The notes beneath the pieces were generated by a model. The model was not told the DNA's origin and did no database searches. It saw only the letters and a program-made list of their open reading frames with translations. From NCBI RefSeq assembly GCF_040801915.1, contig NZ_JBFMIA010000001.1:62001-126000 (forward strand): DNA of 64,000 nt, in the 5' to 3' direction. Of the stretch, positions 17,829 to 25,789 are shown one piece after another. The translations under genes and the position numbers were made by a program. This DNA is from Jeotgalibacillus marinus. GTDB lineage: Bacteria; Bacillota; Bacilli; Bacillales; Jeotgalibacillaceae. How positions within the stretch are numbered: position 1 is the first letter of the stretch; each line of letters opens with the position of its first letter.

Positions 17829-18422
17829 ATGGTAAACCTGATCTGGATTGCGATGATCGTCGTAGGAATTGTGTATAGTATGTGGAATGGTACTGTGTCA
17901 GAAGTCAATACGGCTATGTTTGATGCATCAACACAAGCGGTGGAGCTTGTTATTGGCTTTGTCGCAGTTTTCACATTTTGGTTAGGGATGATGGAAATTG
18001 CGAACCAGTCAGGATTACTCGATAAGCTTACCAAACTAACAAGACCACTACTGGTTAAAATATTCCCTGAGCTGTCCCCAAAAGATCCTGCCTTAGGATT
18101 TATTATGTCTAACATAACGGCTAATTTTTTTGGACTTGGCAACGCGGCTACACCTTTTGGGTTAAAAGCGATGTCTGCATTACAAGCAAACAATCCAAAT
18201 CCACATGTACCTACAAGGTCTATGGTGACATTCTTATGCTTGAACACAGCTGCTTTAACGCTTTTTCCGACAACCGTGATTTCACTTCGAATGACTCACG
18301 GTGCAATTGAACCGATGGACATCGTCATTCCGGCTTTTCTTGCAACATGTTGTTCTTGTTTAGTTGCTTTAACACTGGATCGAATATTTTATTTCTTTAC
18401 CATTAAAAAGAGGAGGAGATAA
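17829..18422 (+). CDS. spmA: Spore maturation protein SpmA
   Basis: Integral membrane protein needed for full dehydration of the spore core. 197 residues with several hydrophobic segments and the conserved gate-like motif (NITANFFGLGNAATPFGLKA). The ATG at 17829 (MVNLIWIAM) has GGTGG six bases upstream, overlapping the dacB stop; a GTG three codons earlier lacks a site. It is coupled to spmB, which starts two bases after its stop. Confidence 0.94.
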   Translation: MVNLIWIAMIVVGIVYSMWNGTVSEVNTAMFDASTQAVELVIGFVAVFTFWLGMMEIANQSGLLDKLTKLTRPLLVKIFPELSPKDPALGFIMSNITANFFGLGNAATPFGLKAMSALQANNPNPHVPTRSMVTFLCLNTAALTLFPTTVISLRMTHGAIEPMDIVIPAFLATCCSCLVALTLDRIFYFFTIKKRRR

Positions 18423-18424
18423 AG

Positions 18425-18955
18425 TTGGATGTAATCGCATCGATCTCTACCTTATTTCTCCCTCTTCTAGTGGTGCTGATTTTACTTTATGCATTAAGCA
18501 AAAAAACCGATGCCTATGGAGCATTTACTGAGGGTGGCAAAGAAGGCATTCGATTGTCTATATCCCTATTACCTTTTTTACTGGGAATGCTTGTGGCAAT
18601 CAATATATTACGCGCTTCAGGTTTGCTAGATGCTATGAACCAAGCGTTATCTCCTGTCCTCGCCTTCTTATCCATTCCACCAGATTTAATATCTTTACTT
18701 TTCATTCGACCAATTTCTGGATCTGCATCACTTGGCATGCTGGCAGATCTAACTGCAACTTATGGCCCCGAGCACTTTATCTCTCGCGCCGCTTCGATTA
18801 TACAAGGTAGTACAGACACAACTCTTTATGTATTAACCGTCTATTTTGGTGCTGTTGGAATTAAAAAGATGGGACGAGCTTTAACAATTGGGCTGTTAGC
18901 AGATATTGCAGGGATGACCATTGCGATTTTGATCACCATTTGGTATTTTTCATAA
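18425..18955 (+). CDS. spmB: Spore maturation protein SpmB
   Basis: Partner of SpmA in spore core dehydration. 176 residues, several transmembrane segments, signature FIRPISGSASLGMLADL and IIQGSTDTTLYVLTVYFGAVGIKKM. Starts at TTG with GGAGGAG eight bases upstream. End of the dacB-spmAB group, though the DUF309 gene follows by 57 bases and may be read with it. Confidence 0.94.
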   Translation: MDVIASISTLFLPLLVVLILLYALSKKTDAYGAFTEGGKEGIRLSISLLPFLLGMLVAINILRASGLLDAMNQALSPVLAFLSIPPDLISLLFIRPISGSASLGMLADLTATYGPEHFISRAASIIQGSTDTTLYVLTVYFGAVGIKKMGRALTIGLLADIAGMTIAILITIWYFS

Positions 18956-19012
18956 ATCATTTAGGATAAAATCATTGTGTGCTATCATTGTAGTGAGGTA
19001 GGAGGTATGGAG

Positions 19013-19546
19013 ATGAACAAAAACTATCCTCATGCGTATATTGACTATTTAGTTCATTTTCATGGCGACCGTGACTATTTTGAATGCCATGAAATATTAG
19101 AGCATTATTGGAAAGAACATACTCGTATGGACAGAGATTCCATATGGGTTGGGTGGATACAATTAGCAGTGGCGCTTTACCACTATAGAAGAAACAACTT
19201 GACAGGTGCTCTCCGGACGGTTGAAAAAGCGATTCCTAAATTCCGTTTGCACGAACAAGATCTTCCAGAATTCGGAATCAATAAGAAGTTATTCTTAGAT
19301 CGTATGCAGTCGTTACAAGCCGCTATCAAATCGAATACACCTTACAGTAGCATCCATCTACCAATTGAAGATGAAGCATTAGAACACATTTGTATAGAGA
19401 AATGTACAGATAAAGGATTTGGATGGAGAACCTGTAGTGATCTCTCAAATGAAATGATTGTAGAGCGACACCGACTACGAGATCGTCAAGACATTATCGC
19501 CCTTCGACAACAAGAATTAAAAAAACGCCAACAGAAAAGCCACTGA
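19013..19546 (+). CDS. ypuF: DUF309 protein (YpuF-like)
   Basis: A 177-residue soluble protein with the DUF309 core DYFECHEILEHYWKEHT and GWIQLAVALYHYRRNNLTGALR, matching B. subtilis YpuF. Function unknown; the conserved E/H pattern suggests metal or small-ligand binding. The ATG at 19013 is seven bases after AGGAGG; an in-frame ATG two codons earlier lies too close. In B. subtilis ypuF neighbours scpA; here it follows spmB instead, so the block was rearranged as well as inverted. Confidence 0.88.
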   Translation: MNKNYPHAYIDYLVHFHGDRDYFECHEILEHYWKEHTRMDRDSIWVGWIQLAVALYHYRRNNLTGALRTVEKAIPKFRLHEQDLPEFGINKKLFLDRMQSLQAAIKSNTPYSSIHLPIEDEALEHICIEKCTDKGFGWRTCSDLSNEMIVERHRLRDRQDIIALRQQELKKRQQKSH

Positions 19547-19568
19547 CGCTCGTTGAGTCAGTGGCTTT
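19536..19568. terminator. Bidirectional terminator, ypuF and ribT
   Basis: AAAGCCACTGA and TCAGTGGCTTT form a perfect 11-bp stem with an 11-base loop, flanked by A-run and T-run. It overlaps the ends of both convergent genes. Confidence 0.85.
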
Positions 19569-19938
19569 CGTCTTGTTGATCAGCATTTGGTAGATCTACA
19601 CACGTGCATTTTGTTAAAAAGCCTTCTGTATAAGAAGTACTCACAAACACTTTACCTGAATGCATGTCTCGCAATGTCGCGACCATTTTCTTGCCAATCC
19701 CTTCATTACGGTGGGACGGACTTACTGAAATATGTTGGATCAGTAAATTATCATCACAATTTTTGACACCAATTAGTCCAATGATGTCTTCTTCTTTCCA
19801 TAAAAAAAGCTCATTACTTTTATCTTCTTCATACATTTTCATCGATTGCTGCAACTGTTTAATTTCTTTCTCAGTTGGCATAAAGGACATAAGACCCATT
19901 GCAATCTTTTCAAAGGATTTCTTATATCTTATTAGCAT
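19558..19938 (-). CDS. ribT: GNAT acetyltransferase RibT
   Basis: A 126-residue GNAT-fold protein opening MLIRYKKSFEKIAMGLMSF, nearly the same as B. subtilis RibT, with the acetyl-CoA loop SPSHRNEGIGKKM. In B. subtilis it is the last gene of the riboflavin operon; its substrate is not established to my knowledge. Here no rib gene and no FMN riboswitch stand upstream: only about 120 bases of non-coding sequence separate it from the small ORF. An AGGGAT site precedes the ATG. Confidence 0.88.
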   Translation of the reverse strand: MLIRYKKSFEKIAMGLMSFMPTEKEIKQLQQSMKMYEEDKSNELFLWKEEDIIGLIGVKNCDDNLLIQHISVSPSHRNEGIGKKMVATLRDMHSGKVFVSTSYTEGFLTKCTCVDLPNADQQDESH

Positions 19939-20061
19939 AGTTATCCCTCATTATGGTCATGATAGTGTAAATCCTTGATAGGCAAGGAAGTTGTATCTTC
20001 TGCTATCGCTCTTTATCATACTAAAAAAAGAAGATTAGTTCAATAACCGAATAATTGTTGA

Positions 20062-20148
20062 TTATACTATGAAAGACCAATAGATTATCCCCCAGACGAT
20101 CGCCAAGATCATTAAAATCACGAAAACAATTCGATTTTTCTTTTTCAT
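20062..20148 (-). CDS. 28-residue single-pass membrane peptide
   Basis: ATG preceded by AAGGAG with ideal spacing opens a 28-codon frame: MKKKNRIVFVILMILAIVWG then IIYWSFIV. A basic N-terminus and one long hydrophobic helix predict a membrane peptide. It lies 44 bases after lysA on the same strand and could be the last gene of the spoVA-lysA transcript. I do not recognise it; it does not match SpoVM as I know it. Confidence 0.55.
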   Translation of the reverse strand: MKKKNRIVFVILMILAIVWGIIYWSFIV

Positions 20149-20192
20149 CTTTTCACTCCTTACAAACATGATTGTCCTTTGCGGTTGTACCA

Positions 20193-21509
20193 CTATTCAT
20201 GCGTGTAAAGTGGGAGATCATGACGAATAAGGTCATCAAACGATTCTCTTTTAATGACTAATGTAGTTTCCCCGTTTTCTACAAACACGACTGCAGGTCT
20301 AGTGATTCGGTTGTAATTATTCGCCATTGAATACCCGTAAGCACCTGTACAAAAAACTGCAAGAACATCACCAGCTGTTGTTTCTGAGATTGGCAAATCC
20401 CAAATCAACATATCTCCTGATTCACAACATTTCCCAGCAATCGACACCGTTTCATGTAGATTCGCTTCCGGCCGATTGGCCACAACTGCTTCGTAACGCG
20501 CATCATAAAGTGCTGGACGAATATTGTCACTCATCCCTCCATCCACAGCTAAATACGTGCGAATATCTGGTACGATTTTCGTTGAGCCAACGGTATATAA
20601 CGTTGTACCTGCATCTCCTACCAGTGAACGACCTGGTTCAATCCAAATTTCAGGCATTTCCAATGAATGTTTTGCCATTAATGTTTTCACTTCGCTTATA
20701 ATGTCCTCAACATAAGCAGATGGTTCGATTGGCGTATCATCCTTCGTGTACCGAATGCCAAATCCACCACCTAAATTTAATACCTGCGAAGTAAAATCAT
20801 ATAATTTATTCCACTCACCTAGTTTTTGAATCATTTTTTCAGCTGCTTTAATAAAACCTGTTGTTTCAAAAATTTGGGAACCGATATGACAATGAAGTCC
20901 GAGAACAGTTAAACGGTCTTTTTGTATTGTCTGTTTAAGTGCTGTTTCTGCTTGTCCATTGTGCAAATCAAAACCAAACTTCGAGTCTTCTTGTCCAGTT
21001 AAAATGTAATCATGTGTATGGGCTTCGATCCCAGGTGTGACACGAATCAAAATGTTTGCTTTTTTATCTTGTTCTTCGCATATTTGGGACAATAAATTTA
21101 ACTCATAAAAGTTATCAACAACAAAACAACCAATCCCGTAATCAAGCGCCATCAAAATCTCATCTCTGCTTTTATTGTTACCATGGAAATGAATACGCTC
21201 TGCATCAAAGCCTGCCTTAATTGCTGTATATAGCTCTCCACCAGACACAACATCTAAGCTTAAACCTTCTTCATCAATGAGTTGGATCATGGCAATTGAA
21301 GAAAAAGCTTTACTTGCATAAGCAACTTGAGAGGGTACACCTAATCTCTCAAATGCTTGCTTAAAGCCTTTTGATCGCTCTCTTATTAAAGCAACATCGT
21401 ATACATAAAGTGGTGTGCCATATTTTTTACCAAGCTCAACCGTATCAACTCCACCAATTGTTAAGTGACCTAATTTATTCGTGCTTGATGTTCCGTAATA
21501 ATGCATCAT
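20193..21509 (-). CDS. lysA: Diaminopimelate decarboxylase LysA
   Basis: PLP enzyme making L-lysine from meso-diaminopimelate. About 438 residues: an alanine-racemase-like barrel with the PLP lysine in VAYASKAFSSIAM, then HCHIGSQ, the glycine loop NLGGGFGIRY and the phosphate/dimer motif EPGRSLVGDAG, and a C-terminal part with AGKCCESGDML and GAYGYSMANNYN. The tandem ATG at 21507 follows AAGGAAC; eight extra upstream codons have no site. It follows spoVAF as in B. subtilis, linking lysine supply to the spoVA locus. Confidence 0.96.
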   Translation of the reverse strand: MMHYYGTSSTNKLGHLTIGGVDTVELGKKYGTPLYVYDVALIRERSKGFKQAFERLGVPSQVAYASKAFSSIAMIQLIDEEGLSLDVVSGGELYTAIKAGFDAERIHFHGNNKSRDEILMALDYGIGCFVVDNFYELNLLSQICEEQDKKANILIRVTPGIEAHTHDYILTGQEDSKFGFDLHNGQAETALKQTIQKDRLTVLGLHCHIGSQIFETTGFIKAAEKMIQKLGEWNKLYDFTSQVLNLGGGFGIRYTKDDTPIEPSAYVEDIISEVKTLMAKHSLEMPEIWIEPGRSLVGDAGTTLYTVGSTKIVPDIRTYLAVDGGMSDNIRPALYDARYEAVVANRPEANLHETVSIAGKCCESGDMLIWDLPISETTAGDVLAVFCTGAYGYSMANNYNRITRPAVVFVENGETTLVIKRESFDDLIRHDLPLYTHE

Positions 21510-21590
21510 ACTGTTCCTTTCTACACTGGACAAAAACTATCCGTTAATAATTATAAGAACTGTACCATAATCAAGCATTATAACGCAACG

Positions 21591-23057
21591 TCATTCACCT
21601 GTCTTATGCTGTCTCACTCTATTCTTCGTTTTCACAATCATTGGTCTAAGCATGGCACTTGTCATCGGAAAACGCATGATAATTTGAAAAAATGCTTTTG
21701 GACGAAACGGAGCTAACGGCCAAAGGTACGGTGTGGAGAATGATTTTATATTCATTAAATACAAAACATAAATAGTCAGACCAATGACAAGCCCATCCAC
21801 GTGCAGAAGCCAGACCAAGAAAAGCAACATTACTCGAACCATTTTATTGGCTACACTTAGCTCATAGCTTGGTGTTGCAAAGGTCCCGATTGAGGCTACA
21901 GCAACGTAAAGAATAACCTCTGGTACAAATAGGCCGACATCAATCGCTATTTGCCCAATTAATACAGCTGCGATAAGTCCCATAGCAGTTGCTAAAGGGG
22001 TAGGCGTATGGATAGCTGCGAGCCGTAAAAATTCAATTCCAATATCCGCAATGAGTACTTGTACAATTAATGGTACATTCGTATCATTATCTTTCATCCC
22101 TAAAAATGATAACGAGTCTGGCTTAAGCGTGGGATCAATTGCAAGTAAATACCAAAGTGGTAATAGTACGATTGATGCGATAATTCCAACTAGTCGTATC
22201 CAACGTATAAATGTACCTACTGCTGGAGACTGACGAAATTCTTCAGCATGCTGCACGTGGTGGAAATACGTTGTTGGTGTGATCATGACACTTGGTGACG
22301 TGTCCACATAAATACAAACATGTCCTTCAAGGATATGGGTAGCAGCAATATCTGCACGCTCCGAATATCGTACTTGTGGAAATGGATTGAACCCTTGCTT
22401 AACCAAAAATTCTTCAAGTGATTTGTCTGACATGGTTAGGCCATCAATATCAATTGCTTCTAGCTCGTTTTTAATTACATTCACTAAATCTTCATTTGCT
22501 AAATCTTTTATATAACCCACAGCGACATCGGACTTTGATCGTTTACCGATCTCCATCATGTCAAAACGCAGTCGCTCATCTCGTATGCGCCGTCTCGTAA
22601 GTGCTGTATTTATAATAATATTTTCGACAAATCCATCTCGAGAGCCACGGACTACTTTTTCTGTATCAGGCTCTTGAGGCTCTCTCCCTGGATAACTTCT
22701 GACATCAATAACATAAACATGGCGATCCCCTGAAACTTTAATCGCAAGTAGTCCAGCAAACACTTGTCTGATGACATCATCTACCGTGTCGACCACTTCT
22801 ACGGATTCGCTAATTAATCGATTATGTATGATCGCTGATAGTTGACTTTTATCTTGTTTAGATACTTTCGTATCGACTAATTCTTCTAGAATTTGTATAA
22901 TATCACGTGATTCACAAAGACCACTTATTGAATACACATGAACTGGTGTACCTGCAATAATGAATTTTCGAACGATAAAATCATAGCTTTCACCTAATCC
23001 AGCTCTAGTTGTCAAAATTTCGTCTAAGTGTTCTGCCTTTATAGGTATTGACTGCAT
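21591..23057 (-). CDS. spoVAF: SpoVAF, GerA-family spore membrane protein
   Basis: 488-residue paralogue of germinant receptor A subunits, placed in the spore inner membrane and thought to help release of small molecules in germination. A soluble N-terminal half (VDVRSYPGREPQEPDTEK region, VVRGSRDGFVENIIINTALTR) is followed by about five transmembrane segments from residue 285. An AAGGAG site precedes the ATG. It directly follows spoVAB with a 12-base gap, where other bacilli have spoVAC, AD, AEB and AEA. Confidence 0.93.
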   Translation of the reverse strand: MQSIPIKAEHLDEILTTRAGLGESYDFIVRKFIIAGTPVHVYSISGLCESRDIIQILEELVDTKVSKQDKSQLSAIIHNRLISESVEVVDTVDDVIRQVFAGLLAIKVSGDRHVYVIDVRSYPGREPQEPDTEKVVRGSRDGFVENIIINTALTRRRIRDERLRFDMMEIGKRSKSDVAVGYIKDLANEDLVNVIKNELEAIDIDGLTMSDKSLEEFLVKQGFNPFPQVRYSERADIAATHILEGHVCIYVDTSPSVMITPTTYFHHVQHAEEFRQSPAVGTFIRWIRLVGIIASIVLLPLWYLLAIDPTLKPDSLSFLGMKDNDTNVPLIVQVLIADIGIEFLRLAAIHTPTPLATAMGLIAAVLIGQIAIDVGLFVPEVILYVAVASIGTFATPSYELSVANKMVRVMLLFLVWLLHVDGLVIGLTIYVLYLMNIKSFSTPYLWPLAPFRPKAFFQIIMRFPMTSAMLRPMIVKTKNRVRQHKTGE

Positions 23058-23069
23058 GCTCTCTCTCCT

Positions 23070-23492
23070 TTACTGAAATGGGACAAATAGCAACCAATAA
23101 AACAGAGATCCGGCTATTTTCCCTAATACAATAGCTAACATGATCGTTTGAAGTTTTGCTTTAATACCCAGCCTTCTTTTGACAAGCGGGATCACATCAA
23201 GCACTTCTGTTAACGCGGCAGCAAGCATCCCAACAAAAACTCCTGATAACAGTCCAACAATAGGTACTAATAGGACGGCATAGCTTGTCTGTACATCGTA
23301 TAAACTTCCCCCTACCCCCATTAATGTTCCTAGCACAATCGCTCCTTCTAATGCTCGTAAACGCTGCTTTGACCCAAGCAGTTGTATGAGTCTAGGAATA
23401 ATTCCAAGGACAGTTAAAAATGCAACAAAGCCCCCTCCAACAGCAAGCCCTGAAGCTAAACCTACAAAGGAAACGAGTACATTACTGACCAT
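23070..23492 (-). CDS. spoVAB: Stage V sporulation protein AB
   Basis: A 140-residue membrane protein with four hydrophobic segments and the family motif AVGGGFVAFLTVLGIIPRL, plus GIFVGMLAAALTEVLDV-like central sequence and the end AIVLGKIAGSLFYW. Component of the SpoVA system that imports dipicolinate into the forespore. The ATG at 23490-23492 has AAGGG upstream and lies within the end of spoVAA (11-base overlap). Confidence 0.92.
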   Translation of the reverse strand: MVSNVLVSFVGLASGLAVGGGFVAFLTVLGIIPRLIQLLGSKQRLRALEGAIVLGTLMGVGGSLYDVQTSYAVLLVPIVGLLSGVFVGMLAAALTEVLDVIPLVKRRLGIKAKLQTIMLAIVLGKIAGSLFYWLLFVPFQ

Positions 23493-24099
23493 TTTGAGCC
23501 CTTTTTTTACGTTCTTGATCCACAATATAATCTTCTAAAGACTGTTCATAGTTAAACACTTCAACATCCAGTGGACTAGGCTCTTCATTGAATTTCTTTT
23601 GAAACAGATGATTAAAAAATAGGATCATACCAAGTCCAAGTCCAAAAGAATAAGGGATTTGAAACCATAGCGGATGCTCCGTCTCCTTACCTGTCATCAT
23701 CTGAACAAGGGTAATTTGTGTTTCTTTCATACCGACGTCTTCATGGAAGTACATAATAGTTAAGCCTGCACCTACAAAAAGTAAGCTCCACACAAAAAGA
23801 AAAAGCGGAAGAGAGCCTTTCTTTTCTGGATCTTTAAGTTGGATAAGTGTAGCTGAAGCACCTAAAAACTCAACATTTACAGTTGGCATGTCCTTTTTCA
23901 TTAAATCAAGCACATCCAGTTGATCGATCAACACGTACGTTTCTGACGTATTCTGTTCTGTACTGATTAATTCTAACTTAGGCATCCTTTTCTTTAATGT
24001 AACAGGGGCAGTAATATTTGCTATATCAGATAATAAAACTGAATTGCCTTTTTGTATGTTAGTTGTTCGCTTTAGCTTAATATAGGCAGTTTGAGACAT
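23482..24099 (-). CDS. spoVAA: Stage V sporulation protein AA
   Basis: A 205-residue protein with a cytoplasmic or forespore-side N-terminal domain and two transmembrane segments (LPLFLFVWSLLFVGAGLTIM; IPYSFGLGLGMILFFNHLF). The stretch FNEEPSPLDVEVFNYE matches B. subtilis SpoVAA. First gene of the spoVA operon, with GGAGGAGG before its ATG, 25 bases after sigF. No clear sigma-G promoter was found in that short gap. Confidence 0.93.
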   Translation of the reverse strand: MSQTAYIKLKRTTNIQKGNSVLLSDIANITAPVTLKKRMPKLELISTEQNTSETYVLIDQLDVLDLMKKDMPTVNVEFLGASATLIQLKDPEKKGSLPLFLFVWSLLFVGAGLTIMYFHEDVGMKETQITLVQMMTGKETEHPLWFQIPYSFGLGLGMILFFNHLFQKKFNEEPSPLDVEVFNYEQSLEDYIVDQERKKRAQNGQ

Positions 24100-24124
24100 G
24101 GCTCTCCTCCTCCTTTCTTTTAGT

Positions 24125-24874
24125 TTACGCCTCTTTTACGTCATCCATCCATTTCCGTATAGATTGCAGCACTCTTTTTTCAATTCGGGAGACTTGCACT
24201 TGGGATATACCTAAACGATCCGCTACCTCAGATTGTGTACAGTCTTTGTAATAGCGGAGGAAAATAATCACTCGGTCTCGTTTCTCTAAGGTTAATAACG
24301 CTTCTTTTAACGCAAGCTGATGAAACCATTGCTCTTCATCTTTCGCAGCCATTTGATCAAGCAACGTAATAGGGTCCCCTTCATTTTCATATACCGTTTC
24401 ATGAATCGAAGTCGGTGACCGAGAGGCTTCTTGTGATAACACAACCTCATCAATCGTCACCTCCAAATCTTCGGCTATTTCCGATATGGTAGGAAGACGT
24501 CCAAACTTACTGCTTAACTTTTCCCTTGACCTTTTTACTTTAATGGCAAGCTCTTTGATGGAACGGCTTACTTTTACGGCTCCATCGTCACGTAAAAAGC
24601 GCTGTATTTCACCGATAATCATTGGTACAGCATAGGTTGAAAACTTAACACTATATGACAAATCAAATTTATCAACCGCTTTCAATAAACCAATCGAACC
24701 GATTTGAAATAAATCATCGGCATCGTGTCCACGGTTTAAAAACCGCTGAACGACTGACCATACAAGTCTAACGTTATTTTCAACCATCCTACTTCTTGCC
24801 TCTTGATCTCCAGCTTGGCTTTGACGTATCCATTCCCGAACGGTTTCATGGCTAATTGTCGTCTTCGCACTCAT
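24125..24874 (-). CDS. sigF: Sporulation sigma factor SigF
   Basis: First forespore-specific sigma factor. 249 residues: region 2 (RLVWSVVQRFLNRGHDADDLFQIG and FSTYAVPMIIGEIQRFLRDDG), region 3 and region 4 (DRVIIFLRYYKDCTQSEVADRLGISQVQVSR). Held inactive by SpoIIAB until SpoIIAA frees it. Third gene of the spoIIA operon, 13 bases after spoIIAB. Confidence 0.97.
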   Translation of the reverse strand: MSAKTTISHETVREWIRQSQAGDQEARSRMVENNVRLVWSVVQRFLNRGHDADDLFQIGSIGLLKAVDKFDLSYSVKFSTYAVPMIIGEIQRFLRDDGAVKVSRSIKELAIKVKRSREKLSSKFGRLPTISEIAEDLEVTIDEVVLSQEASRSPTSIHETVYENEGDPITLLDQMAAKDEEQWFHQLALKEALLTLEKRDRVIIFLRYYKDCTQSEVADRLGISQVQVSRIEKRVLQSIRKWMDDVKEA

Positions 24875-24887
24875 GGACTTTGCACCC

Positions 24888-25328
24888 TTAGTGACACCCA
24901 GCCTGAACGGAGGCCAAGTGTTTACTCATTCGAATCGTTGTGCCTTGTGAATGTACTGAAGACACATCAACAGAATCCATAAAATGCTCCATTATTGTAA
25001 AGCCCATTCCTGATCGTTCCATTTCTGGCTTAGTTGTAAAAAGAGGTTGCCTTGCTTCCTCAATGTTACTCATCCCTAAGCCCTCATCTTTTACTTCAAT
25101 CGACAGAACGTTGTCTTCCATCGTAAGTGTCATATACACCCACTGATCATCTCGACCTTCGTAACCGTGAATAATAGCATTCGTGACCGCTTCTGATACG
25201 ACTGTTTTAAGATCGGTAAGTTCACCAATGGTTGGGTCATAAGATGCTACAAAGGATGCAACGACCATTCTCGCAAACGCTTCGTTGTCACTAATTGAAC
25301 GGAATTTAAAAGCTGCATGGTTGTTCAT
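24888..25328 (-). CDS. spoIIAB: Anti-sigma-F factor SpoIIAB
   Basis: GHKL-type serine kinase and anti-sigma factor of 146 residues. The N box is VVSEAVTNAIIHGYEG and the G1 box VKDEGLGM; the lid and G2 box follow (FTTKPEMERSGMGFTIM). It binds SigF or phosphorylates SpoIIAA. Its ATG overlaps the spoIIAA stop (ATGA). Confidence 0.97.
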   Translation of the reverse strand: MNNHAAFKFRSISDNEAFARMVVASFVASYDPTIGELTDLKTVVSEAVTNAIIHGYEGRDDQWVYMTLTMEDNVLSIEVKDEGLGMSNIEEARQPLFTTKPEMERSGMGFTIMEHFMDSVDVSSVHSQGTTIRMSKHLASVQAGCH

Positions 25329-25678
25329 CCCGCTACCCCCAATCTCATTAACGCTTGATCCTCTGACGGCTCGATAACCATAATACGAAATAGACCTGAC
25401 ATTTCAAACAGTCGTTTCACTGGTTTTGAAATCGCACATATGACCATACTTCCCTCTTTTTTTTGCAAATGCTTGTATCGGCCAAGCATTAAGCCAAGAC
25501 CTGAACTATCCATAAAGTCTAGTTTTGCAAGATTTAAAACAATGTGCTTAATGTTCTGTTCTTCCATTAACTCAATTAGCTCTCCTCGAATTTTTTCAGT
25601 CGCATGGTGATCAAGTTCACCTTGCATGCGAAGAAGTAACACGTCTTTTTTTATTTCAGCTTGGACAGTGAAAGCCAT
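25325..25678 (-). CDS. spoIIAA: Anti-anti-sigma factor SpoIIAA
   Basis: STAS-domain protein of 117 residues. The phosphorylated serine is Ser58 in NLAKLDFMDSSGLGLMLGRY. Unphosphorylated, it attacks the SpoIIAB-SigF complex and releases SigF in the forespore. GGAGGGAA precedes the ATG, and a close match to a sigma-H promoter lies about 37-64 bases upstream. Confidence 0.97.
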   Translation of the reverse strand: MAFTVQAEIKKDVLLLRMQGELDHHATEKIRGELIELMEEQNIKHIVLNLAKLDFMDSSGLGLMLGRYKHLQKKEGSMVICAISKPVKRLFEMSGLFRIMVIEPSEDQALMRLGVAG

Positions 25679-25714
25679 TCGGTTCCCTCCTTAAATTTAT
25701 TGTTCAGAAAGACA

Positions 25715-25742
25715 ATTCCGCGTGGCTATTCTTAAATCCTGC
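25715..25742 (-). promoter_or_regulatory. Sigma-H promoter of spoIIA operon
   Basis: On the minus strand GCAGGATTT, 12 bases, then GCGGAAT: this fits the sigma-H consensus (RNAGGAWWW, 11-12 bases, RNNGAAT) at every defined position and is placed just before spoIIAA, where B. subtilis has its sigma-H/Spo0A-controlled promoter. Confidence 0.75.
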
Positions 25743-25789
25743 ATGCTGACAATAATAGAAGAAACTAGTGCGCATTCGACTGTTTTTAC

